Shown: positions 1-8,476 of the stretch, piece by piece | Layout of the letters: each line of letters opens with the position of its first letter | Position numbering within the stretch: position 1 is the stretch's first letter | Origin: Proteobacteria bacterium UBA3588 | Lineage (GTDB): Bacteria; Pseudomonadota; Gammaproteobacteria; Thiohalomonadales; Thiohalomonadaceae | DNA length: 57,982 nucleotides | Direction of reading: 5' to 3' | Assembly (NCBI GenBank): GCA_002376325.1 | Contig: DFMR01000139.1 | Location: 1-57,982, forward strand | Notes under the pieces: model-generated | Databases searched by the model: none | Told to the model about the DNA's origin: nothing | Seen by the model: only the letters and a program-made list of their open reading frames with translations | Program-made: the position numbers and the translations under genes

Positions 1-278
1 TAGTAGGAGACGAAATACTCCACCGCGTTGTGAGGGAAGAACTCCTTCATCTCGCCGTAGAGCTGGGCCGCCAGGGTCTTGTTGTGGGCCATGATCAGGG
101 TCGGCCGCTGCAGCTGCTGGATGACGTTGGCGACGGTATAGGTTTTGCCGGACCCGGTCACGCCCAGGAGCGTGAGGCCGGCCTCGCCGGCCTGCAGCCC
201 GTCGACCAGACGGCGGATCGCATCGGGCTGATCTCCGGCCGGAGCATAGGGGGCCTGTAACTGGAAATTTCGACTCAT
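1..278 (-). CDS. uvrB: UvrABC system protein B, N-terminal part (runs off the window)
   Basis: Only the first 92 codons are present; the gene continues beyond base 1. UvrB is the helicase-like damage-verifying subunit of nucleotide excision repair and works in the cytoplasm with UvrA and UvrC. The minus strand starts with ATG at 278 and reads MSRNFQLQAPYAPAGDQP, then a Walker A motif GVTGSGKT and the following helix with HNKTLAAQLYGE, all typical of the UvrB N-terminus. It is divergent from the aminotransferase gene at 366, with an 87-bp gap between the starts. I looked for a LexA box in that gap and saw no convincing one. Confidence 0.95.
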   Translation of the reverse strand, partial: MSRNFQLQAPYAPAGDQPDAIRRLVDGLQAGEAGLTLLGVTGSGKTYTVANVIQQLQRPTLIMAHNKTLAAQLYGEMKEFFPHNAVEYFVSY

Positions 279-365
279 AATTCGACGTTTGGGGGATTTA
301 GGAACAGACGCAGTTCAAGTATATTAGAGCGGTTTTGTTTTCGACTTTTTGTATTGAGGATACCG

Positions 366-1556
366 GTGGAGATCCAACTGTCCAAGCGCGTTCAAAGCAT
401 CAAGCCTTCCCCTACTCTGGCCGTCACCGCGCACGCCCAGGAGCTAAAAGCCCAAGGTAAGGACGTTATAGGTCTCGGGGCCGGCGAGCCGGACTTCGAC
501 ACGCCCGCGCACATCAAACAGGCAGCCATCGACGCCATCAACAGCGGTTTTACCAAGTATACCGCCGTAGACGGTACACCGGGCCTGAAGAAGGCCATCA
601 TCGCCAAATTCGAGCGCGACAATGGCCTCGACTACTCGCCCAAGCAGATACTGGTCTCCTGCGGCGGTAAGCAGAGCTTTTACAACCTGGCGCAGGCGCT
701 GCTGAACGCCGGCGACGAGGTCGTTATCGCTGCGCCCTACTGGGTTTCCTACCCGGATATGGTACTGCTGGCGGAAGGCGTTCCCGTCATCATCGCAACC
801 GGCCTGGAACAGGGGTTCAAGGTCACCCCACTCCAGTTGGAGGCGGCGATTACCCCGCGCACCCGCCTGGTGGTGTTGAACAGCCCCTCCAACCCGACCG
901 GCGTCGCCTACACCAAGGCCGAGCTGGCCGCGCTCGGCGAGGTGCTGCGCCGCCACCCACAGGTGCTGATCGCCTCGGACGACATGTACGAACACATATT
1001 ATGGGCCGACGAACCGTTCGCCAACATCGTCAACGCCTGTCCCGACCTCTACCACCGTACCATCGTGCTCAACGGCGTCTCCAAGGCCTATGCCATGACC
1101 GGCTGGCGCATCGGTTACGCCGCCGGGGCTGAGCCTCTGATCGGCGCCATGAAGAACATCCAGTCGCAGAGCACCTCCAATCCCACGTCGATTTCCCAAG
1201 TTGCCGCGGAAGCGGCGCTAAACGGCGATCAGAGCTGTATCCAGACCATGCTCAAGGCCTTTAAGGAACGTCACGATTTCGTAGTGGCGGGACTCAATCA
1301 CATCCAGGGCGTGCATTGTCTGCCTTCCCAGGGGGCGTTTTACTCATTCCCGGACATGCGCGACATCATTGCCGGCCGCGACGATATGAACAGTGACATC
1401 GAACTCGCCGGATTCATCCTCGATCAGTCCGGCGTCGCCCTGGTACCGGGCTCGGCATTCGGCAATGACGGCTACATGCGTCTGTCGTTCGCCACCTCAA
1501 TGGACAATCTGCGGGACGCCTTGGAGCGCCTGTGCACGCTGTTCGGTGCAAAATAG
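366..1556 (+). CDS. aspC: Pyridoxal-phosphate aspartate aminotransferase (class I, subgroup Ib)
   Basis: A 396-residue cytosolic aminotransferase that interconverts aspartate and 2-oxoglutarate with oxaloacetate and glutamate. It has the SPSNPTG motif near residues 173-179 and the PLP-binding lysine in LNGVSKAYAMTGWRIGY, near residue 240. I place the start at GTG 366 because GAGGA lies 6 bases upstream and the protein then begins MEIQLSKRVQSIKPSPTLAV, the usual family N-terminus. An in-frame TTG at 354 would add four residues but has no ribosome binding site. Family substrate assignments can include prephenate, so some activity on aromatic acids cannot be excluded. It is transcribed divergently from uvrB. 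Confidence 0.92.
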   Translation: MEIQLSKRVQSIKPSPTLAVTAHAQELKAQGKDVIGLGAGEPDFDTPAHIKQAAIDAINSGFTKYTAVDGTPGLKKAIIAKFERDNGLDYSPKQILVSCGGKQSFYNLAQALLNAGDEVVIAAPYWVSYPDMVLLAEGVPVIIATGLEQGFKVTPLQLEAAITPRTRLVVLNSPSNPTGVAYTKAELAALGEVLRRHPQVLIASDDMYEHILWADEPFANIVNACPDLYHRTIVLNGVSKAYAMTGWRIGYAAGAEPLIGAMKNIQSQSTSNPTSISQVAAEAALNGDQSCIQTMLKAFKERHDFVVAGLNHIQGVHCLPSQGAFYSFPDMRDIIAGRDDMNSDIELAGFILDQSGVALVPGSAFGNDGYMRLSFATSMDNLRDALERLCTLFGAK

Positions 1557-1656
1557 GAAATATCCTACAACCAGAGACCGGAAGCACTGACAGGCTAGCC
1601 CTTCCCAGCAATCGGACGATACCCTATCGTTATACCTACATGGATGTGGGTATGAC

Positions 1657-2256
1657 ATGGACGTCAACTTCTACCATGCCCCCGTCGGCACACGGCTGTC
1701 GTCGGGGGCATTCCTTCAACGAGGCTTCACGCTAATCGAATCGCTGATAAGCCTTGCGGTCGTCAGCGTGTTGCTTGTCGTTGCCGTACCCTCGTTCGCC
1801 GAACTCATCGCCGATACCCGTCTGGTGGCGGCCGTCAACAACATGACCCTGACACTGCATCTGGCACGCAGCGAAGCAATCAAACGGGCAAAAGATGTCG
1901 TGATTTGCAAGGGCGATTCAACAGCGGGCTGCGACAAGGATCGGAACTGGCAGGATGGATGGATAGTATTTGTTGACGCGAATACAGATCGGCAATGGAA
2001 CTCCGCAACGGACAGGCTGGTGTGGACCCAGCAGGCGTTGCGTCGGGGCGACACCGTAACGTTGCATGCATTTCCTTCGGCTAATTACTTTACCTACCAT
2101 CCCAACGGCCTTGCCGGCAGCAACGGCACATTTATCTTTTGCGACGAGCGCGGTAGCGACGCCGCCCACGCATTGATCATCGCCAGGACCGGTCGCCCGC
2201 GCGCCGCCCGCACCGCAACCGACGGCTCGCCGTTGAATTGCCCCGCAGGTGCTTGA
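1657..2256 (+). CDS. Orphan type IV pilus / type II secretion minor pseudopilin (GspH/FimT family)
   Basis: A 199-residue prepilin-like protein. The leader is unusually long, 23 residues, and ends in QRG before FTLIESLISLAVV. That is a prepilin peptidase site (cleavage after Gly23), with Glu5 of the mature protein and a hydrophobic N-terminal helix. The rest matches the GspH/FimT pattern (a helix with LARSEAIKRA, then CKG, a DGWIVFVD segment and a C-terminal beta region with several cysteines). Mature protein would sit in the inner membrane or pilus. No other pilus gene is nearby, so it is probably an orphan minor pilin acting with a pilus machinery encoded elsewhere. A role in DNA uptake is known for some FimT proteins but is only inference here. 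Confidence 0.85.
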   Translation: MDVNFYHAPVGTRLSSGAFLQRGFTLIESLISLAVVSVLLVVAVPSFAELIADTRLVAAVNNMTLTLHLARSEAIKRAKDVVICKGDSTAGCDKDRNWQDGWIVFVDANTDRQWNSATDRLVWTQQALRRGDTVTLHAFPSANYFTYHPNGLAGSNGTFIFCDERGSDAAHALIIARTGRPRAARTATDGSPLNCPAGA

Positions 2257-2297
2257 CCTCGGACGGACCGATCAGTACTATATGCGCCTCTATCGAT

Positions 2298-2373
2298 TCC
2301 CCCGTAGATCAGTCGGTAGATCAGCGGACTGTTAATCCGTGTGTCGTTGGTTCGAGTCCAACCGGGGGAGCCA
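2298..2373 (+). tRNA. tRNA-Asn (anticodon GTT)
   Basis: A 76-base cloverleaf with CCA encoded. The acceptor stem is TCCCCCG paired with CGGGGGA, then discriminator G and CCA. The D-arm is GATC...GATC, the anticodon loop is CTGTTAA (GTT, Asn), and the T-arm is GTTGG TTCGAGT CCAAC. It lies alone between the pseudopilin and the convergent galU gene. Confidence 0.97.
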
Positions 2374-2494
2374 ATTTCCCCTCTCTCGCATACGACGACG
2401 CACCGACCGCGTTATCCACCTGACTATACGCCAGAGCTATACGCCAGAGGCGCTTCCTCGCAACCACGAAACCGTCGCGCGGTGCGATGGCTCC

Positions 2495-2520
2495 GTAGGA
2501 GCGGCTATGCCGCGTTGCAT
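2495..2520 (+). repeat. REP-like palindromic repeat, copy 1
   Basis: GTAGGAGCGGCTATGCCGCG begins at 2495 and contains the small palindrome GCGGC-TAT-GCCGC. It closely matches copies at 25258-25284 and (inverted) 25322-25351 and resembles the GTAGGAGCGG REP family common in Pseudomonas and Xanthomonas relatives. It lies just after the galU stop codon in the convergent space with tRNA-Asn, where it may stop transcription or protect the galU mRNA 3' end. Confidence 0.7.
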
Positions 2521-2524
2521 CTGC

Positions 2525-3397
2525 TTAGCAAAAATTCTCGGTCAGATACTCTCTGAAATCGGCGTTCACCTCCGGATGCTTCAGCGCATACTCCACCGTC
2601 GCTTTCAGGTAACCGAGCTTGCTGCCGCAATCGTAACGTTTCCCCGCGAAACGATAGGCCAACACCTGCTCCTGCCGCAGTAGCGCTTCAATGGCATCGG
2701 TCAGCTGTATCTCTCCGCCGGCGCCGCGTTCCGTCGATTCCAACAGGCCGAAAATACTCGGCGTAAGAATATAGCGTCCCACCACAGCCAAGGTCGAGGG
2801 AGCGACCGCAGGCTTGGGTTTCTCGACGACGCGTTCCACCTTCGACAGGCGTTCGTCCATCGCCGTCGCCTTGACGATACCGTATTTGTCGGTATCGGCG
2901 GCGGCAACATCTTCCACGCCCAGCAGGCTGCACTGATGTTGCACAAACAGTTGCGCCATTTGGCGCATGGCCCCTCGGTTCCCTCCGTCGATCAGGTCAT
3001 CCGCCAAAATCACCGCAAAGGGTTCGTTACCCACCAACGGCTTTGCGCACAACACGGCATGCCCGAGCCCCAGCGCCTCCGGCTGGCGCACATAGGCACA
3101 GGAAACGCCTGCTGGCACCACACTGCGCACCAAATCCAGCAGTTCCGACTTACCCTTTTTTTCCAGTTCGCTTTCCAGTTCATAATTTTTATCAAAATGA
3201 TCTTCAATCGCGCGTTTGGCGCTGCTGGTCACGAAAATCATTTCCTTGATGCCGGCCTCAATGGCTTCTTCCACCGCGTATTGAATCAGTGGCTTATCGA
3301 CTATCGGCAACATTTCTTTCGGATTGGCTTTGGTTACCGGCAGGAATCGAGTTCCCATACCGGCCACGGGAAACACCGCCTTGTTGATCTTCACCAT
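2525..3397 (-). CDS. galU: UTP--glucose-1-phosphate uridylyltransferase
   Basis: A 290-residue nucleotidyltransferase that makes UDP-glucose from UTP and glucose-1-phosphate for envelope polysaccharides and sugar interconversion. The N-terminus MVKINKAVFPVAGMGTRFLP carries the glycine-rich GMGTRFLP nucleotide-binding loop, followed by KEMLPIVDKPLIQYAVEEA and later VEKPKP and DCGSKLGYLKA, all diagnostic of GalU. The start is ATG 3397 with AGGAAA just upstream; the reading frame continues further upstream without a plausible start. It is slightly shorter than the E. coli protein (302 residues). It is the last gene of the minus-strand run, separated from the ComEA-like gene by a terminator. Confidence 0.96.
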   Translation of the reverse strand: MVKINKAVFPVAGMGTRFLPVTKANPKEMLPIVDKPLIQYAVEEAIEAGIKEMIFVTSSAKRAIEDHFDKNYELESELEKKGKSELLDLVRSVVPAGVSCAYVRQPEALGLGHAVLCAKPLVGNEPFAVILADDLIDGGNRGAMRQMAQLFVQHQCSLLGVEDVAAADTDKYGIVKATAMDERLSKVERVVEKPKPAVAPSTLAVVGRYILTPSIFGLLESTERGAGGEIQLTDAIEALLRQEQVLAYRFAGKRYDCGSKLGYLKATVEYALKHPEVNADFREYLTENFC

Positions 3398-3471
3398 GAT
3401 TTCCTTTCGCTCGCGTAATGGAAGATTGTGCGCTGCCATTTTGAGCAATCCGGCAGAAATCCGCAAATCAC

Positions 3472-3500
3472 AAAAAAACGGCCCCGATTATGGGGCCGTT
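3472..3500 (-). terminator. Rho-independent terminator after the ComEA-like gene
   Basis: On the minus strand the perfect stem AACGGCCCC / GGGGCCGTT has a six-base loop and is followed directly by seven T residues. It lies 23 bases past the stop of the ComEA-like gene and before the galU start, so galU probably has its own promoter. Confidence 0.9.
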
Positions 3501-3523
3501 CTTCGCCTATCCCGTTGCGGCAA

Positions 3524-3796
3524 CTATCTATTCTTGCCGACCGACAATTTTCCCCGGTTCGATTCGATCGTCTTTTTGCTGATCCCTTTGACCTTGGCAA
3601 GCTCGTCAACCGACTTGAAGGGACCGTGCTTCTTGCGATATATGACAATCGCTTCCGCCTTTTTGGTCCCTACTCCTTTCATTGCCAGCGCCAATGCCGG
3701 GGCATCCGCAGTATTGATATCGACCGGGGCTCCCACGGCAACGGCGGACAACCCAAGCAGCAACAGCGAAAAACAAGCGACTAGAAATTTTCTCAT
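3524..3796 (-). CDS. ComEA-like secreted helix-hairpin-helix protein
   Basis: A 90-residue protein with a signal peptide (MRKFLVACFSLLLLG..., probable cleavage near VGA/PVD) and one ComEA-type double helix-hairpin-helix domain: INTADAPALALAMKGVGTKK then LAKVKGISKKTI. The domain binds DNA non-specifically. In competent gammaproteobacteria such small periplasmic proteins hold incoming DNA during uptake. The start is ATG 3796, preceded by AAGGAG at good spacing; the open frame upstream to 3895 lacks support. It is followed by a strong terminator. Competence itself is not shown by anything else in the window, apart from an orphan pseudopilin 2 kb away. Confidence 0.85.
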   Translation of the reverse strand: MRKFLVACFSLLLLGLSAVAVGAPVDINTADAPALALAMKGVGTKKAEAIVIYRKKHGPFKSVDELAKVKGISKKTIESNRGKLSVGKNR

Positions 3797-3933
3797 CGTA
3801 AGCACTCCTTGCTGTGAACATTTCGTCCTACGTACCGAAGTCACCCGACCCGACACGCCGATGACACAATAAAACGGGGAATAGCCATACAGCAACGCCG
3901 GACACGTAGGAATCAGCTGATAATCACGTCAGA

Positions 3934-4674
3934 TTATGCGGTAATCTCATCACCCGTGGCGGCAAGCGGCGCAATATCCGCCTCGATTAGCTGCAATGCC
4001 TCCAGCGGCTCCGCCGCCGCCGTAATCGGCCGGCCGATAACCAGATAATCCGCCCCTAGCCGTAGCGCGTCGACCGGCGTGGTAATTCGCGCCTGATCGC
4101 CCTTTGCTGCCCATGTAGGTCTGATCCCGGGTGTCACCAGATGAAATGCCTTGTCGATGGAGCCGCGCAGCATGGCGACCTCGTGCGGCGAACAAACGAC
4201 ACCGTCCATTCCCGACTGGTGCGCAAGAGCCGCCAGGCGTGACACATTCTCCGCGGGGCTTCCCGTCAGACCGATCTCCTTGAGATCCTCCTCTCCCATG
4301 CTGGTCAGGATGGTGACCGCTATCAGTAGCGGCTGATGTGCCGCTTTGGCCACCGCATTGCGGGCCGCTTCCATCATCTTTCTTCCACCGAGCGCATGCA
4401 CATTCACCATCCAAACGCCAAGATCCGCGGCAGCCGCGCATGCGCCGGCAACGGTGTTCGGTATGTCGTGAAACTTGAGATCGAGAAAGATTTCGTATCC
4501 TTTAGCACGCAGTTGCGCCAACAACTGCGGACCACCGCGCGTAAATAACTCTTTGCCGACCTTCAGACGACAGCGCTTCGGATCCAGCTGCGCCACCATC
4601 TCCAGTGCCGCCTGCGGTTCGGCATAATCGAGTGCGATAATAATGCGGGGGCCGTACCGACGGTTTTGTTCCAT
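3934..4674 (-). CDS. pyrF: Orotidine 5'-phosphate decarboxylase
   Basis: A 246-residue TIM-barrel enzyme that decarboxylates OMP to UMP, the last step of de novo pyrimidine synthesis. The catalytic array is visible: D65-x-K67-x-x-D70 in FLDLKFHDIPNT, with the substrate loops IALDYAEP near the start and VTPGIRP near the C-terminal end. It follows lapB by 27 bases in a lapA-lapB-pyrF order also seen in E. coli, so it is probably cotranscribed. Confidence 0.97.
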   Translation of the reverse strand: MEQNRRYGPRIIIALDYAEPQAALEMVAQLDPKRCRLKVGKELFTRGGPQLLAQLRAKGYEIFLDLKFHDIPNTVAGACAAAADLGVWMVNVHALGGRKMMEAARNAVAKAAHQPLLIAVTILTSMGEEDLKEIGLTGSPAENVSRLAALAHQSGMDGVVCSPHEVAMLRGSIDKAFHLVTPGIRPTWAAKGDQARITTPVDALRLGADYLVIGRPITAAAEPLEALQLIEADIAPLAATGDEITA

Positions 4675-4701
4675 GTATCTGCTCCGGATGTATCGCGATG
4701 A

Positions 4702-5874
4702 TTATTCGCTTTCGATGTTGTGAATCGGCTTGGTGGTATTCCATTGGCGACAGCTGGGACACTGCCAGACCAAAGCTTTGCCGGTATAGCCGCAATGGCT
4801 ACAACGGTACACTGGCTTTGCCTCCAGCGATTTACCGATCAATTCGCGGAACATCTGCAGATCTTCGTGCATCGTTCCATCAGACGCTTGCAACTTCATC
4901 TCGATCAAGCGGCACATACCGCGAATCGACGGATGATCGCGCAAATGACCAGCAATGAATTCAATGGCTTTCTGATCTCCCTCTTGTTGACGAATAAGCT
5001 CCGCCAAGGTAAGCATGATCGAGGCATTGCCATGTCTTTGCAGTATTTGCTGTAGATATTCGCGTAATTCATCATCACGACCCTGCTGCGAAAATACCTC
5101 CCGCAGCGGCCCAAGAATTTCAGGCAAATAGGCGGGGTCCTGCTGTTCAACGCGCTTATACGCACGAATCGCACCTTTGAAGTCGCCGGAGGCAAGTTCG
5201 AGGTTACCTTCGATCAGCGCCGCGCGCACACAATTCCTATCCTCGACCAGTGCCCGCCTTAACATGCGCAGTGCCGTCGTCTGTTCACCGTTGTGCAATG
5301 CCTGCTCGGCGAGTTCGCAGAAGAATTGCGCGATGATCGGACTCAATGCCGCACCGCGCATTCCCTGCAAGCGCTGCCCGATGGCGATGGCCTTATGCCA
5401 GTCCCTTTCCTGCTGATAGATATCCATCAGCTGGGTCAACGCCTGTTGCTGAAAACTGCCGCCCTCGTCGACCAACTGCGCGAACAGACTCTCCGCCCGA
5501 TCCAGCAGACCGGCACGCATATAATCGATGCCCAGCTCGTACAGGGCCTGCTCGCGCCGCGGCCGGTTGAGGGTGGGACGGGCAATAAGGTTTTGATGAA
5601 TACGGATGGCCCGATCCACTTCGCCGCGGCGGCGAAACAGGTTACCCAGAGCGAAGTGGGTATCGACCGTCTCGCTGTCCACCTCCAGCATGTGGACGAA
5701 TACATCTATGGCCTTGTCCGGCTGTTCGTTGAGCAGGAAATTGAGGCCTTCGAAGTAACCGGAAGAGATTGCCGACAACTCTTTGGTCTCCGCATTGCGT
5801 GCGTCGCGCCGCCCCAATAGCCAGCCTGACAAGGCGGCCACAGGGAGCAGCAGAAACAGCAACTCTATGCCCAT
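4702..5874 (-). CDS. lapB: Lipopolysaccharide assembly protein B (LapB/YciM), TPR protein with rubredoxin-like zinc domain
   Basis: A 390-residue inner-membrane-anchored protein. It begins MGIELLFLLLPVAALSGWLL, a single N-terminal membrane segment. Tetratricopeptide-like repeats fill the middle, and the C-terminus carries a CSHCGYTG...CPSC rubredoxin-type metal site (cysteines near 358, 361, 372 and 375). In E. coli LapB controls LPS synthesis by presenting LpxC to FtsH and is essential for balanced envelope growth. ATG 5874 is preferred over an in-frame TTG two codons upstream. Its start overlaps the end of lapA by four bases, implying coupled translation. Confidence 0.95.
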   Translation of the reverse strand: MGIELLFLLLPVAALSGWLLGRRDARNAETKELSAISSGYFEGLNFLLNEQPDKAIDVFVHMLEVDSETVDTHFALGNLFRRRGEVDRAIRIHQNLIARPTLNRPRREQALYELGIDYMRAGLLDRAESLFAQLVDEGGSFQQQALTQLMDIYQQERDWHKAIAIGQRLQGMRGAALSPIIAQFFCELAEQALHNGEQTTALRMLRRALVEDRNCVRAALIEGNLELASGDFKGAIRAYKRVEQQDPAYLPEILGPLREVFSQQGRDDELREYLQQILQRHGNASIMLTLAELIRQQEGDQKAIEFIAGHLRDHPSIRGMCRLIEMKLQASDGTMHEDLQMFRELIGKSLEAKPVYRCSHCGYTGKALVWQCPSCRQWNTTKPIHNIESE

Positions 5875-5876
5875 TA

Positions 5877-6170
5877 TCAATGCTTGTCGCGCACCGGAAT
5901 TTGGCGCAGATTGCGGATTTCCTGTTCACATACTTCGAGCTTGCGCCGCAACTGCGACGCCTTGCGTCGCTGCGCCAGCACGATTACCAAACTGGCGGCG
6001 ACACCGAGGACGGCGCCGACGAACAATGCGGCAACCACTATCAAGGAGATAGGCCCCGATACAGTACCGAAATAGTAGCTAAGCTGTACCGGCTCGGCGT
6101 TATGGACAGCAAAACTGACACCGATGGCCAGCAGCAGAAAAGAGATAATAAGAAGGAGCAGGCGTTTCAT
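5877..6170 (-). CDS. lapA: Lipopolysaccharide assembly protein A domain protein (LapA/YciS)
   Basis: A 97-residue protein with two membrane segments (LLLLIISFLLLAIGVSFAV and ISLIVVAALFVGAVLGVAAS), joined by a short periplasmic loop HNAEPVQLSYYFG, and a basic cytoplasmic coiled tail. This is the DUF1049/LapA pattern. ATG 6170 is preferred because it gives a normal first membrane segment; the open frame upstream to 6272 has no membrane-protein character. It is translationally coupled to lapB, its usual partner. Confidence 0.93.
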   Translation of the reverse strand: MKRLLLLIISFLLLAIGVSFAVHNAEPVQLSYYFGTVSGPISLIVVAALFVGAVLGVAASLVIVLAQRRKASQLRRKLEVCEQEIRNLRQIPVRDKH

Positions 6171-6349
6171 AGTATTCCCGCATTCCGGACCTGTATTTGC
6201 AATACCGCCGCGCGAGTTTGCGCCAACGGCAACCTGTGGCACAAGGATATTACTCCCTGCGGGGAAATACAAAATCGTGGTGCATCAGGGGGAAACCGCT
6301 GAAGGGACAAAATACGGGGTACGACACGACAACCGATGCCGTTCCGTTA

Positions 6350-6646
6350 CTAGCCTTCCTGCGGGGTGAGCATGTCAACGCGTTCGCGCAATTCCTTGCC
6401 CGGCTTGAAGTGAGGTACGTATTTTGCGCCCAATTGGACAGACTCACCCGTCTTGGGGTTACGCCCGATACGCGGTGGGCGATAGTGCAGGGAAAAACTA
6501 CCAAATCCGCGTATTTCAATACGCTCGCCGCCGGCCAGCACCTGAGCCATATGCTCCAGTACCGTCTTGACGGCCAACTCCACATCCTTGGAATTGAGCT
6601 GCGGCTGTTTACGCGCCAGGATCTCGATCAGTTCCGATTTGGTCAT
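6350..6646 (-). CDS. ihfB: Integration host factor subunit beta
   Basis: A 98-residue HU/IHF-family DNA-bending protein. It starts MTKSELIEILARKQP and has the family signature GFGSFSLHYRPPRIGRNPKTG, with the beta-arm proline in GRNPKTG that intercalates into DNA. IHF acts as an alpha/beta heterodimer; the alpha gene is not in this window. The start ATG 6646 has GGGGA upstream. It lies downstream of rpsA, the arrangement found in E. coli and Pseudomonas. Confidence 0.97.
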   Translation of the reverse strand: MTKSELIEILARKQPQLNSKDVELAVKTVLEHMAQVLAGGERIEIRGFGSFSLHYRPPRIGRNPKTGESVQLGAKYVPHFKPGKELRERVDMLTPQEG

Positions 6647-6666
6647 AAGGATCCCCAAAGTAAGAA

Positions 6667-6689
6667 GAGGCCCGCCAACGGCGGGCCTC
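6667..6689 (-). terminator. Hairpin between rpsA and ihfB, possible terminator or attenuator
   Basis: A near-perfect inverted repeat, GAGGCCCGCC and GGCGGGCCTC around a three-base loop, lies 11 bases past the rpsA stop. On the minus strand it is followed by CTTCTTACTTTG, a poor T tract, so termination may be only partial. This would let rpsA be expressed far above ihfB. Confidence 0.6.
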
Positions 6690-6699
6690 CAACACCGAC

Positions 6700-8376
6700 T
6701 TAGTCGTTCTTGTTTTCCATCTGCTCCTTCAGCAGGTCGCCGAGAGTAGGATTGGCGGCCGCCGCGGAGCGATTGTAGTCCTGCATTGCCTCTGCCTCTT
6801 CATCACTGTCCTTGGCTTTGATGGAGAGCGAGATGGTGCGGTTCTTACGATCGACGCCCATGAACTTGGCCTCTACCTCGTCTCCCACCTTGATCAGGGT
6901 GCGGGCATCTTCCACGCGGTCACGCGACAGTTCGGAGGCACGCAGGTAACCCTCGACGCTGTCTTCCAGCTCGATGATGGCGCCCTTGGCATCCACTTCC
7001 TTCACCTTGCCGATGACGATGCAGCCCTTGCGATGCTCGGCCACGTAGTTGGAGAACGGATCCTTCTCCATCTGCTTGATGCCGAGGGAAATGCGCTCAC
7101 GTTCCGGATCGATAGCCAGGATCACCGCCTCGACGTCATCGCCCTTGGCATAGTTGCGCACTGCCTCTTCGCCCGGCATATTCCAGGAGATGTCGGACAG
7201 ATGGATCAGACCGTCGATACCGCCGTCCAGGCCGATAAAGATACCGAAGTCGGTAATCGACTTGATCTTGCCGCTGACCTTGTCGTTCTTGTTGTGCCCG
7301 CTCGAGAAGGTCTCCCACGGGTTGGCCTGACACTGCTTCATGCCCAGGGAGATACGACGGCGCTCTTCGTCGATGTCGAGTACCATGACCTCGACCTCGT
7401 CGTTCATCTGCACCACCTTGGACGGATGGATGTTCTTGTTGGTCCAGTCCATCTCGGAGACGTGTACCAGACCTTCCACACCCTCTTCGATCTCAACGAA
7501 GCAACCGTAGTCGGTCAGGTTGGTCACCTTGCCGAACAGGCGGGTGCCGACCGGATAACGGCGGGTGATATCTTCCCACGGATCCTCGCCCAACTGCTTG
7601 AGGCCCAGTGAAACGCGGGTACGTTCGCGATCGAACTTGAGCACCTTGACGTCGATCTCGTCGCCGACGTTGACCACTTCGGAAGGATGCTTGACGCGCT
7701 TCCAGGCCATGTCGGTGATGTGCAGCAGGCCGTCGATGCCGCCCAGATCCACGAAGGCGCCGTAATCGGTGAGGTTTTTGACGATACCCTTGACCACCTG
7801 GCCTTCCTGCAGACCGTCGAGCAGCGCTTCGCGCTCTTCACTGCCCTCCGCTTCCACCACGGCGCGGCGGGAAACGACAACGTTGTTACGCTTGCGATCA
7901 AGCTTGATAACCTTGAATTCCAGATCCTTGCCTTCCAGGTAAGAAGGATCGCGCACCGGGCGCACATCCACCAGGGAACCGGGCAGGAAGGCACGAATGT
8001 CCTTGAGGTCGACGGTGAAACCGCCCTTGACCTTGTCGACGATGCGGCCAACCACGGTCTCGCCGGCTTCGTGCGCCTTTTCCAGACGGGTCCAAGACTC
8101 GGAGCGCTTGGCCTTTTCGCGCGACAGACGGGTGACGCCAAAACCGTCTTCGACGGCTTCCAGCGCAACGTCCACTTCGTCGCCGACCTTGACCTCGAGC
8201 TCGCCGCTCTCGCTCATGAACTGCTCGATGGGGATCACGCCTTCGGATTTAAGACCGGCGTTGACCACGACGACGTCGTTACCCACCTGGACGACGGTAC
8301 CGGTGACGATGGCGCCGGGGCGCATCTGGGTACCGATAAGGCTCTCTTCAAATAATTCTGCAAAGCTTTCGCTCAT
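6700..8376 (-). CDS. rpsA: 30S ribosomal protein S1
   Basis: A 558-residue ribosomal protein, nearly the same length as E. coli S1 (557). It contains six tandem S1 RNA-binding domains, easily seen from the recurring GxVxxxxDYGxFVxL and RISLGMKQ-type motifs (for example NLTDYGAFVDLGG, NLTDYGCFVEIEEG, SITDFGIFIGLDGG). The first two domains dock on the 30S subunit and the later ones bind mRNA leaders during initiation. ATG 8376 (MSESFAELFEESL) is preferred over a GTG one codon upstream. It lies downstream of cmk as in most gammaproteobacteria. Confidence 0.98.
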   Translation of the reverse strand: MSESFAELFEESLIGTQMRPGAIVTGTVVQVGNDVVVVNAGLKSEGVIPIEQFMSESGELEVKVGDEVDVALEAVEDGFGVTRLSREKAKRSESWTRLEKAHEAGETVVGRIVDKVKGGFTVDLKDIRAFLPGSLVDVRPVRDPSYLEGKDLEFKVIKLDRKRNNVVVSRRAVVEAEGSEEREALLDGLQEGQVVKGIVKNLTDYGAFVDLGGIDGLLHITDMAWKRVKHPSEVVNVGDEIDVKVLKFDRERTRVSLGLKQLGEDPWEDITRRYPVGTRLFGKVTNLTDYGCFVEIEEGVEGLVHVSEMDWTNKNIHPSKVVQMNDEVEVMVLDIDEERRRISLGMKQCQANPWETFSSGHNKNDKVSGKIKSITDFGIFIGLDGGIDGLIHLSDISWNMPGEEAVRNYAKGDDVEAVILAIDPERERISLGIKQMEKDPFSNYVAEHRKGCIVIGKVKEVDAKGAIIELEDSVEGYLRASELSRDRVEDARTLIKVGDEVEAKFMGVDRKNRTISLSIKAKDSDEEAEAMQDYNRSAAAANPTLGDLLKEQMENKND

Positions 8377-8454
8377 CACTCACATAACCCTTGTCATTCA
8401 GCGAACGACATAGCTAACCGCAATACTGCCGCGGGTCTAAGTTTATAAAACCGC

Positions 8455-8470
8455 CACTGCACCCGCAGTG
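8455..8470 (-). terminator. Small hairpin between cmk and rpsA
   Basis: The minus strand has CACTGC-GGGT-GCAGTG, 7 bases after the cmk stop, then GCGG and TTTTATAAAC. It could be a weak terminator for the upstream operon. The TATAAA at 8447-8442 could also serve as a -10 box for an rpsA promoter. No clear -35 is visible, so both readings are tentative. Confidence 0.35.
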
Positions 8471-8476
8471 CCGGAC

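Noticed and set aside
279..365. LexA/SOS box upstream of uvrB
   Set aside because: GAAC...GTTC is present with seven bases between, but the CTGT-N8-ACAG pattern of gammaproteobacteria is not.
2298..2373. tRNA-Asn as an integration site for a genomic island
   Set aside because: No integrase, no partial tRNA repeat and no foreign-looking genes flank it in this window.
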